Shown one piece after another: positions 46,595 to 56,860 of a stretch of 64,000 bases of DNA; the stretch's first letter is position 1; every line of letters begins with the position of its first letter. The DNA comes from Microbacterium sp. SORGH_AS_0428 (GTDB lineage Bacteria; Actinomycetota; Actinomycetes; Actinomycetales; Microbacteriaceae): positions 558,001 through 622,000 of the forward strand of contig NZ_JAVIZT010000001.1 of assembly GCF_031453615.1 (NCBI RefSeq). The letters run 5' to 3'. Made by a program: the position numbers and the translations under genes. The notes under the pieces are model-generated. The model was not told where the DNA came from, did not search any database, and was given only the letters and a program-made list of their open reading frames with translations.

Positions 46595-46600
46595 GCCCGT

Positions 46601-47671
46601 TCAGACCAGCGCGCGGTCGATCAGCGCGATGACGTTCTCCGTGCCGTGTCGCGTGCCGACACCGACCGATGCCTCCCGCATCCGAGCGATGCGGGCGCGA
46701 TCCGAGATCAGCGGCAGGATCTCGGAGCGCACGCGGTCGGCATCCAGGTCGGCATCCGGGATCACCACCGCGGCTCCGGCGGCGACGGCGGATGCGGCAT
46801 TCAGGCTCTGCTCACCGTTGCCGACCGCGTACGGCACATAGACGGCGGGGATGCCGAGCGCACTGATCTCGCTGACCGTCGCCGCTCCCGAGCGGGAGAC
46901 GATCGCGTCCGCCACCGCGAAGGCGTAGTCCATCCGGTCGATGTAGCGCCGCACGACGTAGCCGCGCACCGCGGGATCGGGGAGCTCGGAGCGCTCCCCC
47001 GTGATGTGCAGCAACTGCCAGCCCGCGGCGAGCACGTCCGGATAGGCGGCGCCGAAGGCGTCGTTGAGCCGCTGTGCGCCGAGGGAGCCCCCGAAGACGA
47101 GCAGCGTCGGACGAGCGGGGTCGAGGCCGAACGACGCGGCGGCCTGAGGTCGCAGCGCCGCAGTGTCGAGCGACACGATCTCACGGCGCAAGGGCATCCC
47201 GACCACCTCGGAGCGGCGCAGCGGCGTCCCCTCGAAAGCCACTCCCACAGCGGCGGCGCGGCGCGCGCCGAGGACGTTCGCCAGCCCCGGCTTCGCGTTC
47301 GCCTCGTGCACGACGACGGGAACACCCGCGCGGCGGGCGGCGACGTACGCGGGAGCCGCGGCGTACCCGCCGAATCCGACCACGACGTCGACGCCGCGGT
47401 CGCGGAGGTAGCCGCGCACCTGCGCCACGGCACGCCGCCACCGGGCGGGAAAACGCAGCGCCGCGGCGTTCGGGCGACGCGGGAAGGGCACCTTGTCGAC
47501 GATGAGCAGCTCGTAGCCGCGCGCAGGGACGAGCCGGGACTCCAGCCCTTCACGGGTACCGAGCACGAGGATCCGGGCGTCCGGTTCGCGCTCGCGCAGC
47601 CCGTCGGCGACCGCGAGCAGAGGGTTCACATGACCGGCGGTGCCGCCGCCGGCGAGAAGATACGTCGTCAC
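46601..47671 (-). CDS. murG: lipid II synthase (UDP-GlcNAc transferase)
   Basis: 356 residues. GGGTAGHVNP at residues 8-17 and the C-terminal donor-site region (ATVSEISALGIPAVYVPYAVGNGEQSLNA) are intact. It adds GlcNAc to lipid I at the inner membrane face. The GTG at 47671 overlaps the ftsW stop (GTGA). The gene is last in the mraZ-to-murG run. Confidence 0.95.
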   Translation of the reverse strand: MTTYLLAGGGTAGHVNPLLAVADGLREREPDARILVLGTREGLESRLVPARGYELLIVDKVPFPRRPNAAALRFPARWRRAVAQVRGYLRDRGVDVVVGFGGYAAAPAYVAARRAGVPVVVHEANAKPGLANVLGARRAAAVGVAFEGTPLRRSEVVGMPLRREIVSLDTAALRPQAAASFGLDPARPTLLVFGGSLGAQRLNDAFGAAYPDVLAAGWQLLHITGERSELPDPAVRGYVVRRYIDRMDYAFAVADAIVSRSGAATVSEISALGIPAVYVPYAVGNGEQSLNAASAVAAGAAVVIPDADLDADRVRSEILPLISDRARIARMREASVGVGTRHGTENVIALIDRALV

Positions 47672-48906
47672 CGGGCGATTGTGCCACGCGGCGACGGGGA
47701 CGCCGCTGAGCGCGTCTTGTGCGGGATGGTGCGCGCGAACGAAAGGAGCACACCGCAGGCTATGAGCACGGACATGAGCGAGGTCCCGCCCTGCGACAGG
47801 AACGGTAAGGGGACGCCGAAGACGGGCAGCAGTCGCAGCACGACGCCGATGTTGAGCAGCGCCTGGCCGATGATCCAGACGGTGATCGCGCCGGCGGCGA
47901 TCCGCACGAACGGATCGTCGGTCTTGCGCACGATGTGGAACGCCCCGACCGCGAAGATCGCGAAGAGGATGAGCACGACGATGCAGCCGATCAGTCCCAG
48001 CTCCTCGCCGACGATCGCGAAGATGTAGTCGTTGGCCGCCGCGGGCAGCCAGCTGTACTTCTCTTTCGAGTTGCCCAGGCCCACCCCGAACACGCCGCCC
48101 CCGGCCAGTCCCCAGATGCCGTGCAGCGGCTGGTAGCAGTCGCCGTAGTAGTCGGCCAGGCAGTCGTTGGAGAGGAAGCTCATGTACCGACGCATGCGGT
48201 CGGGGCTCGAGATCGCGAAGTAGGCGACGCCGCCCGCGAACAGCAGGAGCGGAAGCAGGAAGACCCGCAGCTTCACGCCGGAGAAGAACAGGCCGGCGAG
48301 CATGATGAGCACGAGGATGATCGCGGTGCCGAGGTCGTGTCCGGCCATGACGGTGCCGATGACGGCGATACCCACCGGGACGGCGGGGATGAAGACGTGG
48401 CGCCAGTCGGCCAGCAGTGTTCGCTTGCGATAGAGGATGTATCCCAGCCAGATCGCCAGCGTGACCTTCAGGAACTCCGATGGCTGCGCCTGCATGCCGG
48501 CGATGCGGATCCAGTTCTGATTGCCGTCGTTCGTGATGCCCAGCGGCGTGAAGACGAGCAGCTGGAAGACGGTCGCGCCGATGAGAGCCGGCCACGCCAT
48601 GCGCTTCCAGAACCGCAGGGGCATCCGGGAGGCCAGGAACATGAGAGGGATGCCGATCACCGCGAAGACGCCCTGCTTGATGACGGCGTCGTAGGGACCG
48701 CCGCCGGCGTCCTCGCTCGTCGCCGACGTGGCCGAGAGCACCATCACGAGCCCGAAGCCGGTGAGGATCAGCGCCGTCGACGCGATGAGCAGGAACTCGC
48801 TGGGAACCGGCGCGAAGACGCGTCCGAGGGAGACCCGTGCGGCCAGTCCCCGCTTCGCGGGCTCAGGCTCCTGCGGGAGGGGCCTGGTCCTCGTCGTGTC
48901 GACCAC
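47668..48906 (-). CDS. ftsW: peptidoglycan glycosyltransferase/divisome protein FtsW
   Basis: 412 residues, SEDS family with ten membrane segments. Recognisable blocks are MQAQPSEFLK, AGHDLGTAIIL, AAANDYIFAIVGEELGLIG and PFLSQGGTSLMSVL. It polymerises glycan at the septum with the FtsI transpeptidase. The GTG at 48906 overlaps the murD end by 44 nt and has GGAAGGGAC upstream; starts further out would lie inside murD and encode non-homologous residues. Confidence 0.94.
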   Translation of the reverse strand: MVDTTRTRPLPQEPEPAKRGLAARVSLGRVFAPVPSEFLLIASTALILTGFGLVMVLSATSATSEDAGGGPYDAVIKQGVFAVIGIPLMFLASRMPLRFWKRMAWPALIGATVFQLLVFTPLGITNDGNQNWIRIAGMQAQPSEFLKVTLAIWLGYILYRKRTLLADWRHVFIPAVPVGIAVIGTVMAGHDLGTAIILVLIMLAGLFFSGVKLRVFLLPLLLFAGGVAYFAISSPDRMRRYMSFLSNDCLADYYGDCYQPLHGIWGLAGGGVFGVGLGNSKEKYSWLPAAANDYIFAIVGEELGLIGCIVVLILFAIFAVGAFHIVRKTDDPFVRIAAGAITVWIIGQALLNIGVVLRLLPVFGVPLPFLSQGGTSLMSVLIACGVLLSFARTIPHKTRSAASPSPRGTIAR

Positions 48907-50407
48907 CCGCGTCCCTTCCGATCCTCGTGCGCACGGCGTCCGCGAAGCGCGTCCCGCGGTCCGCGTAGGAGGTGAACTGATCGAAGGATGCGGCGGCGGG
49001 GGCGAGCAGAACCACGTCCCCGTCGTGCGCGATCTCCGTCGCCAGCTCGACGACCTGCGCCATGACGTCTTCAGTCTCGGTGTCAACGACCTCGAAGACG
49101 GGAACCGCGGGCGCGTGTCGCGCGAACGCCGCCAGCACCTCGGTGCGGTCGGCGCCGATGACGACGGCGGCTTTGGCCAGGACGCCGCGCGTGGCGACGA
49201 GGTCCGAGACGTCCACGCCCTTCAATTGACCGCCGACGATCCAGATGGCGCCGGGGTAGGCCGCGAGCGAGGATGCGGCGGCGTGCGGATTCGTGGCCTT
49301 GGAGTCATCGACCCAGGTCACCCCGGCGGATGTGGCGACGATCTCGATGCGGTGGGGGTCGAGACGGAACCGGGCGAGCGCCTCACGGATGGCCGCGGGC
49401 TCGGCGCCCACCGACCGGGCGAGCGCCGCCGCGGCGAGGACGTTGGCGACCATGTGGGGCGCGGCGAGCTGCTGCCGGGAGAGCTCCTCGAGAGTCGTGA
49501 GCTCGAGGGCGCTGTTGCGACGGTCGTCGAGGAAGGCCCGATCGACGAGAATGCCCTCCACGACGCCGAGGTCGCTGGGACCGGGCATCCCGAGGTCGAA
49601 GCCGATGGCGCGCGCGCCTTCCACGACGTCGGCTTCCTCGACCATGAGCCGCGTGGCCTCGTCGGCCTTGTTGTAGACGCAGGCCATGCGCGTGTGGGAG
49701 TAGACGACGGCCTTCGCATCGCGGTAGGCGGCGAACGAACCGTGCCACTGCAGGTGGTCGTCGGCGAGGTTGAGGCACACGCTGGCCCACGGCGACACCG
49801 GTTCTGGCCCCGTCTGCAGCGAGAGATACCAGAGCTGATGGCTGGACACCTCAACCACGAGGACGTCGAAACCGGCGGGGTCGCGCACCGCGTCCAGCAC
49901 CGGCACCCCGATGTTGCCGACGGGCGCGACGCGGTAGCCGGCGCTCTGCAGCATCGTCGCGGCCAGTCGGGTGGTCGTGGTCTTGCCGTTGGTGCCCGTG
50001 ACGAGGATCCACTCGTGCGGGGAGCCATCCGGGCGTCGCACCTTGTCGCGTACACGCCACGCCAGCTCGAGGTCGCCCCAGAGCGCAACCTGCTCGGACC
50101 GGGTCCAGGAGATCACCGGGTGGTGCGGCGCGAAGCCGGGCGAGGCCACGACGAGCTCGGGGCGGTGCGCGATCAGCGCCTCCGGAACGGTGTCCAGCGG
50201 CCCGGTCCACAGATCTGCACCGATGACCGGCAGCAGTCGCGCGTACTCCTCCTCGGCGCTCTCGCTGACCACGAGCACGTCGGCGCCGAGCTCGGCCAGC
50301 GTGTCGGCGACCGAGAAGCCGGTCATCGACAGGCCGAGCACGACGACGCGCAGTCCCTTCCAGTCGGCGTGCCAGCTGTTCAGGGTGTCCAGACGAGCGT
50401 TCGTCAC
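48863..50407 (-). CDS. murD: UDP-N-acetylmuramoylalanine--D-glutamate ligase
   Basis: 514 residues from the GTG at 50407. The ATP motif GTNGKTTTTR lies near residue 135. It adds D-Glu to UDP-MurNAc-L-Ala. The GTG overlaps the mraY stop (GTGA), the same arrangement as at mraY and murG. An ATG at 50422 would add five residues and is possible. Confidence 0.94.
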   Translation of the reverse strand: MTNARLDTLNSWHADWKGLRVVVLGLSMTGFSVADTLAELGADVLVVSESAEEEYARLLPVIGADLWTGPLDTVPEALIAHRPELVVASPGFAPHHPVISWTRSEQVALWGDLELAWRVRDKVRRPDGSPHEWILVTGTNGKTTTTRLAATMLQSAGYRVAPVGNIGVPVLDAVRDPAGFDVLVVEVSSHQLWYLSLQTGPEPVSPWASVCLNLADDHLQWHGSFAAYRDAKAVVYSHTRMACVYNKADEATRLMVEEADVVEGARAIGFDLGMPGPSDLGVVEGILVDRAFLDDRRNSALELTTLEELSRQQLAAPHMVANVLAAAALARSVGAEPAAIREALARFRLDPHRIEIVATSAGVTWVDDSKATNPHAAASSLAAYPGAIWIVGGQLKGVDVSDLVATRGVLAKAAVVIGADRTEVLAAFARHAPAVPVFEVVDTETEDVMAQVVELATEIAHDGDVVLLAPAAASFDQFTSYADRGTRFADAVRTRIGRDAGGRHDEDQAPPAGA

Positions 50408-51513
50408 GATCGCACGAGCCATTCCACGTAGAACAGTCCGACGCCCGTCAGCGCGAGGAGCCCGGCGATGATCCACATCCGCACCACGATCGTGATCTCG
50501 GGCCAGCCGCGCATCTCGAGATGGTGGTGCAGCGGGCTCATGAGGAACAATCGTTTGCCGCGCGTGAGCTTGAAGTAGAAACGCTGCAGGATGACGGACC
50601 CCGACGCGATGACGTACACACCGGCGATGACGGCGAGCAGGATCTCCGTGCGGGTCAGGATCGCGAGAGCGACGATCACGCCGCCGATCGACATGGATCC
50701 CACGTCGCCCATGAACACCCGCGCCTTGGGAGCGTTCCACCAGAGGAAGCCGACGAGCGCACCGATGAAGGATGCGGCGATGATCGCGAGATCGAAGGGG
50801 TCGCGCGTCTGGTAGCAGGCGTCCTGCAGTCCGCGACTGATCGCGTCGAGGTCGCACGGCTGCTTGAACTGCCAGAAGGAGATGAGGGCGAGGGCGCTGG
50901 TGACGAAGATTCCGGAACCGGCGGCGAGCCCGTCGAGACCGTCGGCGACGTTGACCGAGTTCGAGGCGGCGACGCCGAGGAAGGCGATCCACGCCAGATA
51001 GAGCACCCACCCGACGATGGCGCCCAGCGCCATGAAGGAGAGCACCGGGATGTCACGGAACAGCGAGACGAAGGGACTCGCCGGCGTCTGGCCGTCGATG
51101 TTCGGGAAGCTCAGCCCGACGATGCCGAACGGGACGACCACGAGGATCTGGCCGATGATCTTGCGCCAGCCGGAGAGTCCGAGGCTGTTCTGGCGACGGA
51201 CCTTCATGAAGTCGTCGATGAACCCGACGACGCCGAAGCCGACCATCATCCAGATGACGAGCAGACCGGAGATCGTCGGCGGGTTGCCGCCCGCGTAGGT
51301 GCCGATGAAGTAGCCGACGAGGCTGCCCACGATGAAGATCGTGCCGCCCATCGTGACGGTGCCGCGCTTGGCGCCGTGGCTCGGGTTGTGCTCGTTCTCC
51401 GGGGTGCGGATCACCTGCCCCCATCCCCACGCCCGGAACAGCCGCAGGAAGACGGGCGTCAGGAAGAGGGTGAAGGCGAGCGAGATCGCGGCGGCTGTCA
51501 GGAGTGATCTCAC
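50404..51513 (-). CDS. mraY: phospho-MurNAc-pentapeptide transferase
   Basis: 369 residues with about ten membrane segments. Active-site aspartates are in FIDDFMKV near 110, NVADGLDGLA near 195 and FMGDVGS near 275, and HHHLE near 325 is the conserved histidine block. It makes lipid I on undecaprenyl phosphate. The GTG at 51513 overlaps the murF stop. Confidence 0.95.
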   Translation of the reverse strand: MRSLLTAAAISLAFTLFLTPVFLRLFRAWGWGQVIRTPENEHNPSHGAKRGTVTMGGTIFIVGSLVGYFIGTYAGGNPPTISGLLVIWMMVGFGVVGFIDDFMKVRRQNSLGLSGWRKIIGQILVVVPFGIVGLSFPNIDGQTPASPFVSLFRDIPVLSFMALGAIVGWVLYLAWIAFLGVAASNSVNVADGLDGLAAGSGIFVTSALALISFWQFKQPCDLDAISRGLQDACYQTRDPFDLAIIAASFIGALVGFLWWNAPKARVFMGDVGSMSIGGVIVALAILTRTEILLAVIAGVYVIASGSVILQRFYFKLTRGKRLFLMSPLHHHLEMRGWPEITIVVRMWIIAGLLALTGVGLFYVEWLVRS

Positions 51514-52922
51514 GAGAACGATTCTCCCAGACGGTCGCCGAGGAAGCGGAGCCCGGCGGAGTTGGACGACTTCACGAGCACGCGGTCGCCGTCGCGCAGC
51601 TCCCCCATGAGGTAGGCGTACGCCGCATCCGCGTCGTCGAAGAACACGGCCTCGTCGCTCCACGATCCTTCGGCCACAGCGGCGAGGTACATGCGCCGGG
51701 CTGCCTGTCCGATGATCACGATGCGCGGGATGCGCAGGCGGACGGCGAGCTCGCCGATGCGGTCGTGCTCCTCCCCCGCGTACTCGCCGAGTTCGCTCAT
51801 CGCTCCCAGGACGGCCACCATCCGCTCGTCCGGCGCCGTGATCTGCGCGAGCGTCCGCAGCGCCGCGACCATCGAGTCGGGACTCGCGTTGTAGGCGTCG
51901 TTGATGATGCGCACGCGATCCGAGCCCAGCGGCTGCATGCGCCAGCGCTCGGCGAGCTCCACCGACTCCAAACGGGTCACGACGTCATCGATCCCGACGC
52001 CCAGAGCGGTTGCGGCCGCTGCCGCTGCGAGGGCGTTCATCACGTGGTGCGCGCCGAGGACGCGCAGCGCCACCGGACGGCTCTCGCCGTCGACCGTGAG
52101 GACGAAACGAGTGCCGGATGCGGTGACTTCGACGTCGCTGCCGCGCACGGCGGCATCCTCGCCGAGACCGAACCAGCGCACATCGACGGCTTGTTCGGCC
52201 GCTATGGGGGCCATGGCGCGTACGCGGGTGTCGTCGACGTTGAGCACGGCGAGTCCGCCCGGGCGCAGCGCCCGCACGAGCTCGCTCTTGGCGTGGAAGG
52301 TCGCCTCGATCCCGCCGAAGCCGCCGGCGTGGGCCATGCCGACCATCAGCACGACGCCCATGTCGGGTTCGACGAGCCCCGCCAGCTGTGCGATCGCGCC
52401 GGGAGCGCTCGCCCCGAACTCGCTCACCAGGAAGCGGGTGTCGTGGGTGACGCGCAGCATCGTGAGCGGGGCGCCGACCTCGTTGTTGAACGAGGCGCGG
52501 GGAGCGACGGTCTCGCCCTCCGGCTCCAGGATGCGGGCGAGGAGGTTCTTCGTGGTCGTCTTGCCGTTGGAGCCGGTGATCCCCACGATCCGCAGGCGCC
52601 CGCCGGCGCGCACTTCGGCGACGACGGCGCGCGCGAGGTCCGCGAGGGCGGCGACGGCGTCGGGCACGACGATCTGGGACACCGCGGTGTCGACCGGACG
52701 CTCGACGATCGCGAGGACGGCGCCGAGAGCGACCGCGGCGTCGACGAACAGGTGCCCGTCGGTCGCTTCGCCGGGCTTGGCGACGAAGATGCCACCGGGG
52801 CGCATATGGCGCGAATCGGTGTCGACGTCGCCGGAGACGACGGTGTCGGCGTCGTCGGCGCCGGCGGGGAGCAGAGTGCCGCCGAGGATCTCGGCGATGC
52901 GGGAGAGTGTGAGTGCGATCAT
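51510..52922 (-). CDS. murF: UDP-N-acetylmuramoyl-tripeptide--D-alanyl-D-alanine ligase
   Basis: 470 residues. The ATP motif GSNGKTTTKN lies near residue 117 and the substrate-domain start ILGGTL near 12. It adds D-Ala-D-Ala to the tripeptide precursor. In most actinobacteria murE separates ftsI and murF; here the two are only 17 nt apart. CCAGGAC precedes the ATG. Confidence 0.95.
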   Translation of the reverse strand: MIALTLSRIAEILGGTLLPAGADDADTVVSGDVDTDSRHMRPGGIFVAKPGEATDGHLFVDAAVALGAVLAIVERPVDTAVSQIVVPDAVAALADLARAVVAEVRAGGRLRIVGITGSNGKTTTKNLLARILEPEGETVAPRASFNNEVGAPLTMLRVTHDTRFLVSEFGASAPGAIAQLAGLVEPDMGVVLMVGMAHAGGFGGIEATFHAKSELVRALRPGGLAVLNVDDTRVRAMAPIAAEQAVDVRWFGLGEDAAVRGSDVEVTASGTRFVLTVDGESRPVALRVLGAHHVMNALAAAAAATALGVGIDDVVTRLESVELAERWRMQPLGSDRVRIINDAYNASPDSMVAALRTLAQITAPDERMVAVLGAMSELGEYAGEEHDRIGELAVRLRIPRIVIIGQAARRMYLAAVAEGSWSDEAVFFDDADAAYAYLMGELRDGDRVLVKSSNSAGLRFLGDRLGESFS

Positions 52923-52939
52923 GTCCTGGAGGGCGCCGC

Positions 52940-54721
52940 TCAGCCGATCTTCGGCAGCAGCTCGGGCTGCGAGTCGGAGGGCAGGACCCGGTAGGTCTTC
53001 AGCACCTGGGTCATCGCCTTCTGGAAGGCCGCAGCGTTGGCCGCAGACGAGCGTACCGCAGTGGGCTGATCGAGGGTGACGGCGACGATGTACTGCGGGT
53101 CGTCGACCGGGGCCATGCCGATCATCGTCGTGAAGTAGACGCCGCTCTTGTAGCCGGAGCCGTCGGAGATCTCACCCGTTCCGGTCTTGAGTCCCACCCG
53201 GTAACCGCTGATCGCGGTGGCCTTGGCGTTGCCGCCCTGCACCGCGACGTTCTCGAGCAGCTCCCGCACCTGTCCGGCCGTGCTCGCACTCACGACCTGC
53301 GTGCTCGCGCCGGCATCCGAGTCTTGGACGGTGCCGTCCGCGTTCGTGCACGATTCCACGAGCGAGAGCGGGATCTTGGTGCCGTCGTTCGCGATGGCCT
53401 GGTACGCGCCCATCAGCTGCGGCAGGGTGGTTGCGACGCCCTGCCCGAACGAGGTGTTGTAAAAGGTCTGGTTGTCCCACTGGTCGACGGGGCGCAGCGT
53501 CCCCTTCGCCTCGCCGGGGAAGTCCACGCCGCTGATCTGGCCGATGCCGAACTTCTGCAGGTAGTCGTAGCGCGTCTGGGCGGGGACCATCTCGGCGAAC
53601 TTCGAGATCCCGACGTTGGATGAGTCGATGAGCACACCCGCGAGCGTGTAGTTCAACGCGCCGTGCGGGATCGCGTCCTGCACGCGGGCGCCGTTCGGGA
53701 AGGTCTCGCGACCGGACGCGGTGACGGTCGAGGTCGGCGTCGCGGCGCCGGTGTCGATGACGGTCGCCGCCGACAGCGCCTTGAACGTCGAGCCGGGCTC
53801 GAACGTGCCGCGGAAGATCCGGCTGGAGCGATCCTCCGGAGCGGTCGCAGAGACGTTGTTCGGGTCGACCGTCGGCCATTCCGCCGCAGCGCGGATCTTG
53901 CCGGTCTTGGCCTCGACGACCATGATCTGCCCGTGCTGAGCGCCCTGGTTGGTCGCCTGCTCCGCGATCAACTGCTGCAGGTAGTACTGCAGGTCGCGGT
54001 CGATCGTGAGAGTGAGCGTGCCACCGTCGACGGCGGGTGTCACCTGCTCGGTGCCGGGGATGATCACGCCGTCCTTGCCCCGTTGGAAGACGCGCTCGCC
54101 CTCGGTCGGTGCCAGACACGAATCCTGGGCGGACTCCAGTCCTTCCAACGGCTTCCCGTCGGAGCCCACGAAGCCGACGAGGTTGCCGGCGACGGCGCCG
54201 TCCGGATACGTCCTGGCGGGATGCGGCCGCATGGTGAGATACGGGATCCGCAGATCCAGCAGCTGCTGGTACTTCTCGGTCGAGAGCCCGTTCTTGAGCG
54301 ATGCGTACTGCGACTTCGGGTTGACGGCGAGGGCGTCGGCGACGATCTTCTGCACGTCCTCGGCGCTTTGGCCGGTGATCTGGGCGATCTCACCGGCCAC
54401 GGTCGGCCAGTCGACCTCGATCTCCTCGCCCGCGGCATCCGTGCGCTCGATCGGTCCCACGTTGCTGGGATCCAGCTCGGCGTCGTAGGTGAGGATGCTG
54501 CCCGCCAGGACGTTGCCGTTCTCGTCGACGATCGATCCGCGCGTGCCGTACAGGGTGGTCTTGCCGCCCATGGCGATGCGCAGGGAGTCGTCGATGTGCT
54601 CTCCGGCGTTCACGACCTGGATGTCGACCAGGCGCACCACGAAGGCGACGAGGACGGCCAGCACCACGGCCAGGGCGATGACGGTGCGGCGACGGGGGGT
54701 TCGCGTGCTTCTCGTCGTCAT
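52940..54721 (-). CDS. ftsI: septal transpeptidase, class B penicillin-binding protein
   Basis: 593 residues. One N-terminal transmembrane helix (about 13-33) is followed by the PBP dimerisation domain and the transpeptidase domain, with active-site STFK (EPGSTFKALS near 300), SSN (DSSNVG near 355) and KTGT (LKTGTGE near 500). It crosslinks septal peptidoglycan together with FtsW. Starts 4 nt after the ftsL stop. Confidence 0.95.
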   Translation of the reverse strand: MTTRSTRTPRRRTVIALAVVLAVLVAFVVRLVDIQVVNAGEHIDDSLRIAMGGKTTLYGTRGSIVDENGNVLAGSILTYDAELDPSNVGPIERTDAAGEEIEVDWPTVAGEIAQITGQSAEDVQKIVADALAVNPKSQYASLKNGLSTEKYQQLLDLRIPYLTMRPHPARTYPDGAVAGNLVGFVGSDGKPLEGLESAQDSCLAPTEGERVFQRGKDGVIIPGTEQVTPAVDGGTLTLTIDRDLQYYLQQLIAEQATNQGAQHGQIMVVEAKTGKIRAAAEWPTVDPNNVSATAPEDRSSRIFRGTFEPGSTFKALSAATVIDTGAATPTSTVTASGRETFPNGARVQDAIPHGALNYTLAGVLIDSSNVGISKFAEMVPAQTRYDYLQKFGIGQISGVDFPGEAKGTLRPVDQWDNQTFYNTSFGQGVATTLPQLMGAYQAIANDGTKIPLSLVESCTNADGTVQDSDAGASTQVVSASTAGQVRELLENVAVQGGNAKATAISGYRVGLKTGTGEISDGSGYKSGVYFTTMIGMAPVDDPQYIVAVTLDQPTAVRSSAANAAAFQKAMTQVLKTYRVLPSDSQPELLPKIG

Positions 54722-54725
54722 GGTC

Positions 54726-55334
54726 TCAGTGTGTGGCAGGGGTGGGCAGTCCGTCGGTCAGCGCGGGGGGTGTCGCCGGATCGGCGCCCGTGCCCGTCTC
54801 GGTCTCGGCCGCCGGCGGGGCCTGCACGCCGTTGATGGTGGCATCCGGCGCGGTGACGAGCGGAGTCTGGGTGATGAGCGCGTTCGACACGGCGCCGCGC
54901 CCCAGCGGGTCGATCGTCGACGTGTAGACAGATGCCTGCTGCGCTCCCAGCACTGCTCCGTCACTCAGGCGGAGGTAGCTCGGCGATTCGTTGATCACCA
55001 TGCCCAGCGCTGCCGCGTTCGCGGCGAGGTACTGGGGCGAGCTGAGGCCGGCGACCTGGTCGTAGAGGATCTGCTTCTGCACCGTCAGATCGCGCTGCTG
55101 CTGAGTCAGGCTCGCGAGCTCGAAGGAGCTCTGCGTCGACAGGACCGACAGCACCATCTGCGCACCCGCGATCGCGAGCGCCCCCGCGACGGCGATGATG
55201 CCGTACACCAGTCGCGGCCGACGCCGGCGGGCCGGTGCCTCGACGGGGCGCAGGGTGCGCTCGGTCCGGGGTCCGGTCTCGGGTCGCTGCTCGAGAGGCT
55301 CGATGGCCCAGGCTGCGCTCGTGGTGGTGCTCAT
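54726..55334 (-). CDS. ftsL: FtsL-like divisome protein
   Basis: 202 residues. A basic cytoplasmic tail ending RRRRPRL is followed by one transmembrane segment (about 43-66), a coiled coil ([21 protein letters not shown], about 70-95) and a Pro/Thr-rich extracellular tail. Position between rsmH and ftsI and the topology match actinobacterial FtsL (Rv2164c counterpart); sequence similarity in this family is always low. The ATG overlaps the rsmH stop (ATGA). Confidence 0.85.
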   Translation of the reverse strand: MSTTTSAAWAIEPLEQRPETGPRTERTLRPVEAPARRRRPRLVYGIIAVAGALAIAGAQMVLSVLSTQSSFELASLTQQQRDLTVQKQILYDQVAGLSSPQYLAANAAALGMVINESPSYLRLSDGAVLGAQQASVYTSTIDPLGRGAVSNALITQTPLVTAPDATINGVQAPPAAETETGTGADPATPPALTDGLPTPATH

Positions 55335-56284
55335 ACGATCTCCCGGACTCGTTCGGCGGCACGAAGTCGTACCGGTGTGGCGCGCGGATTCGACTCGCGC
55401 TCGGCGTCGGAGGCGAGTTCGGCCCCCTTGACCAGCAGGCGGAACTGCGGCGCGTGCTCGGGCAGCTCGACGGGCAGCCCCGCGGGGGCGGTGGAGCTGC
55501 TCGCACGGGCGAGCTCGCGCTTGACGAAGCGGTCCTCGAGGGACTGGTAGCTGAGCACGACGATGCGACCACCCACCGCGAGCAGCTCGAGAGCCGCGGG
55601 AAGCGCCTGCTCGAGGGCGGCGAGTTCCGCATTGACTTCGATGCGCAGCGCCTGGAACACCCGTTTGGCCGGATGCCCCGCGTTGCGCAGCGCCGCGGGC
55701 GTGGCGGCGTCGAGGATCTCGACGAGACGGCCCGAGCGGACGATGGGCTCCGACTGGCGGGCGGCGATGATCGCGCGCGCATAGCGGGCCGCGAGTTTCT
55801 CCTCGCCGTAGCGCTCGAAGATCCGGCGAAGATCGCCCTCGCCGTAGGTGGCGACCACGTCCGCGGCGGTCACACCGGCCGACTGGTCCATACGCATGTC
55901 CAGCGGCGCGTCCTTCGCGTAGGCGAAGCCGCGCTCGGCCTCGTCCAACTGCAGCGAAGAGACGCCGAGGTCGAAGAGGATGCCGTCGATGCGCTCGACG
56001 CCCGCCGAGGCGACGGCGGCCCGGATGCCGTCGTAGACGGTGTGCACGAGGGTCGTTCGGTCGCCGAATCGGGCCAGCCGTTCGCCCGCGATGCGCAGAG
56101 CGTCGGTGTCGCGGTCGAGGCCGATCAGACGGAGTCCGTCGAATCGTTCGAGGAACGCCTCGCTGTGCCCGCCCATGCCGAGAGTCGCATCGACGAAGAC
56201 GGCCCCCTCGCGATCGAGGGCGGGTGCCAGCAGCTCGACGCAGCGCTCGAGCAGGACCGGGGTGTGGATGTCGCTGAAGTCCAT
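55331..56284 (-). CDS. rsmH: 16S rRNA (cytosine-1402 N4) methyltransferase
   Basis: 317 residues. The MraW signature H-T-P-V-L at residues 7-11 and the SAM-binding [16 protein letters not shown] near 30-45 are intact, as is the [17 protein letters not shown] block near 103. It methylates C1402 of 16S rRNA. There are 100 nt between the mraZ stop and this start, with no strong promoter seen. Confidence 0.95.
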   Translation of the reverse strand: MDFSDIHTPVLLERCVELLAPALDREGAVFVDATLGMGGHSEAFLERFDGLRLIGLDRDTDALRIAGERLARFGDRTTLVHTVYDGIRAAVASAGVERIDGILFDLGVSSLQLDEAERGFAYAKDAPLDMRMDQSAGVTAADVVATYGEGDLRRIFERYGEEKLAARYARAIIAARQSEPIVRSGRLVEILDAATPAALRNAGHPAKRVFQALRIEVNAELAALEQALPAALELLAVGGRIVVLSYQSLEDRFVKRELARASSSTAPAGLPVELPEHAPQFRLLVKGAELASDAERESNPRATPVRLRAAERVREIV

Positions 56285-56384
56285 GATGCGAGGCCGGGTC
56301 CCTCGATCCTGATCCCCATCCGCTCCGACCTGACACCGGGGAAGTGCGTCAGGGCTCGAGCGGCTGGGAATCAGGGTCGAGGGC

Positions 56385-56816
56385 TCAGAACAGGCCCGGG
56401 ATCACCTCCTGCTCCATCTCGGAGTACGTCTCTTCGTTGCTTTCGGCGTAGGAGTTCCACGCCTCGGCGTCCCAGATCTCCGCGTGCGCACCGACGCCGG
56501 TGACGACGAGCTCGCGCTCGAGACCGGCGTACGTGCGCAGCGCCGGCGGGATCGTGATGCGGTTCTGGCCGTCCGGCTTCTCGGCGCTCGCGCCCGAGAG
56601 GAACATGCGCAGGAAGTCACGCGCCTGCTTGTTGGTCAGCGGTGCCTCGCGGATGCGCTCGTGAACCTTCTCGAACTCCTCGGTCGCGAAGACGTAGAGG
56701 CAGCGGTCCTGGCCGCGGGTGATCACGACGCCGCCGCCCAGGTCGTCGCGGAACTTGGCCGGGAGGATGACCCGCCCTTTGTCGTCGAGCTTGGGGGTGT
56801 GCGTGCCGAGCAGCAT
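56385..56816 (-). CDS. mraZ: transcriptional regulator MraZ
   Basis: 143 residues made of two SpoVT/AbrB-like swapped-hairpin domains. The signatures [13 protein letters not shown] (11-23) and [13 protein letters not shown] (81-93) are the two DNA-contact loops. It is known to repress its own operon by binding repeats upstream of itself; those repeats are visible here at 56861-56900. First gene of the dcw run. Confidence 0.95.
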   Translation of the reverse strand: MLLGTHTPKLDDKGRVILPAKFRDDLGGGVVITRGQDRCLYVFATEEFEKVHERIREAPLTNKQARDFLRMFLSGASAEKPDGQNRITIPPALRTYAGLERELVVTGVGAHAEIWDAEAWNSYAESNEETYSEMEQEVIPGLF

Positions 56817-56860
56817 TCGCGCATCCCCCCTCCTTCGTCCGGCCCACGTGTGAGGTGATC

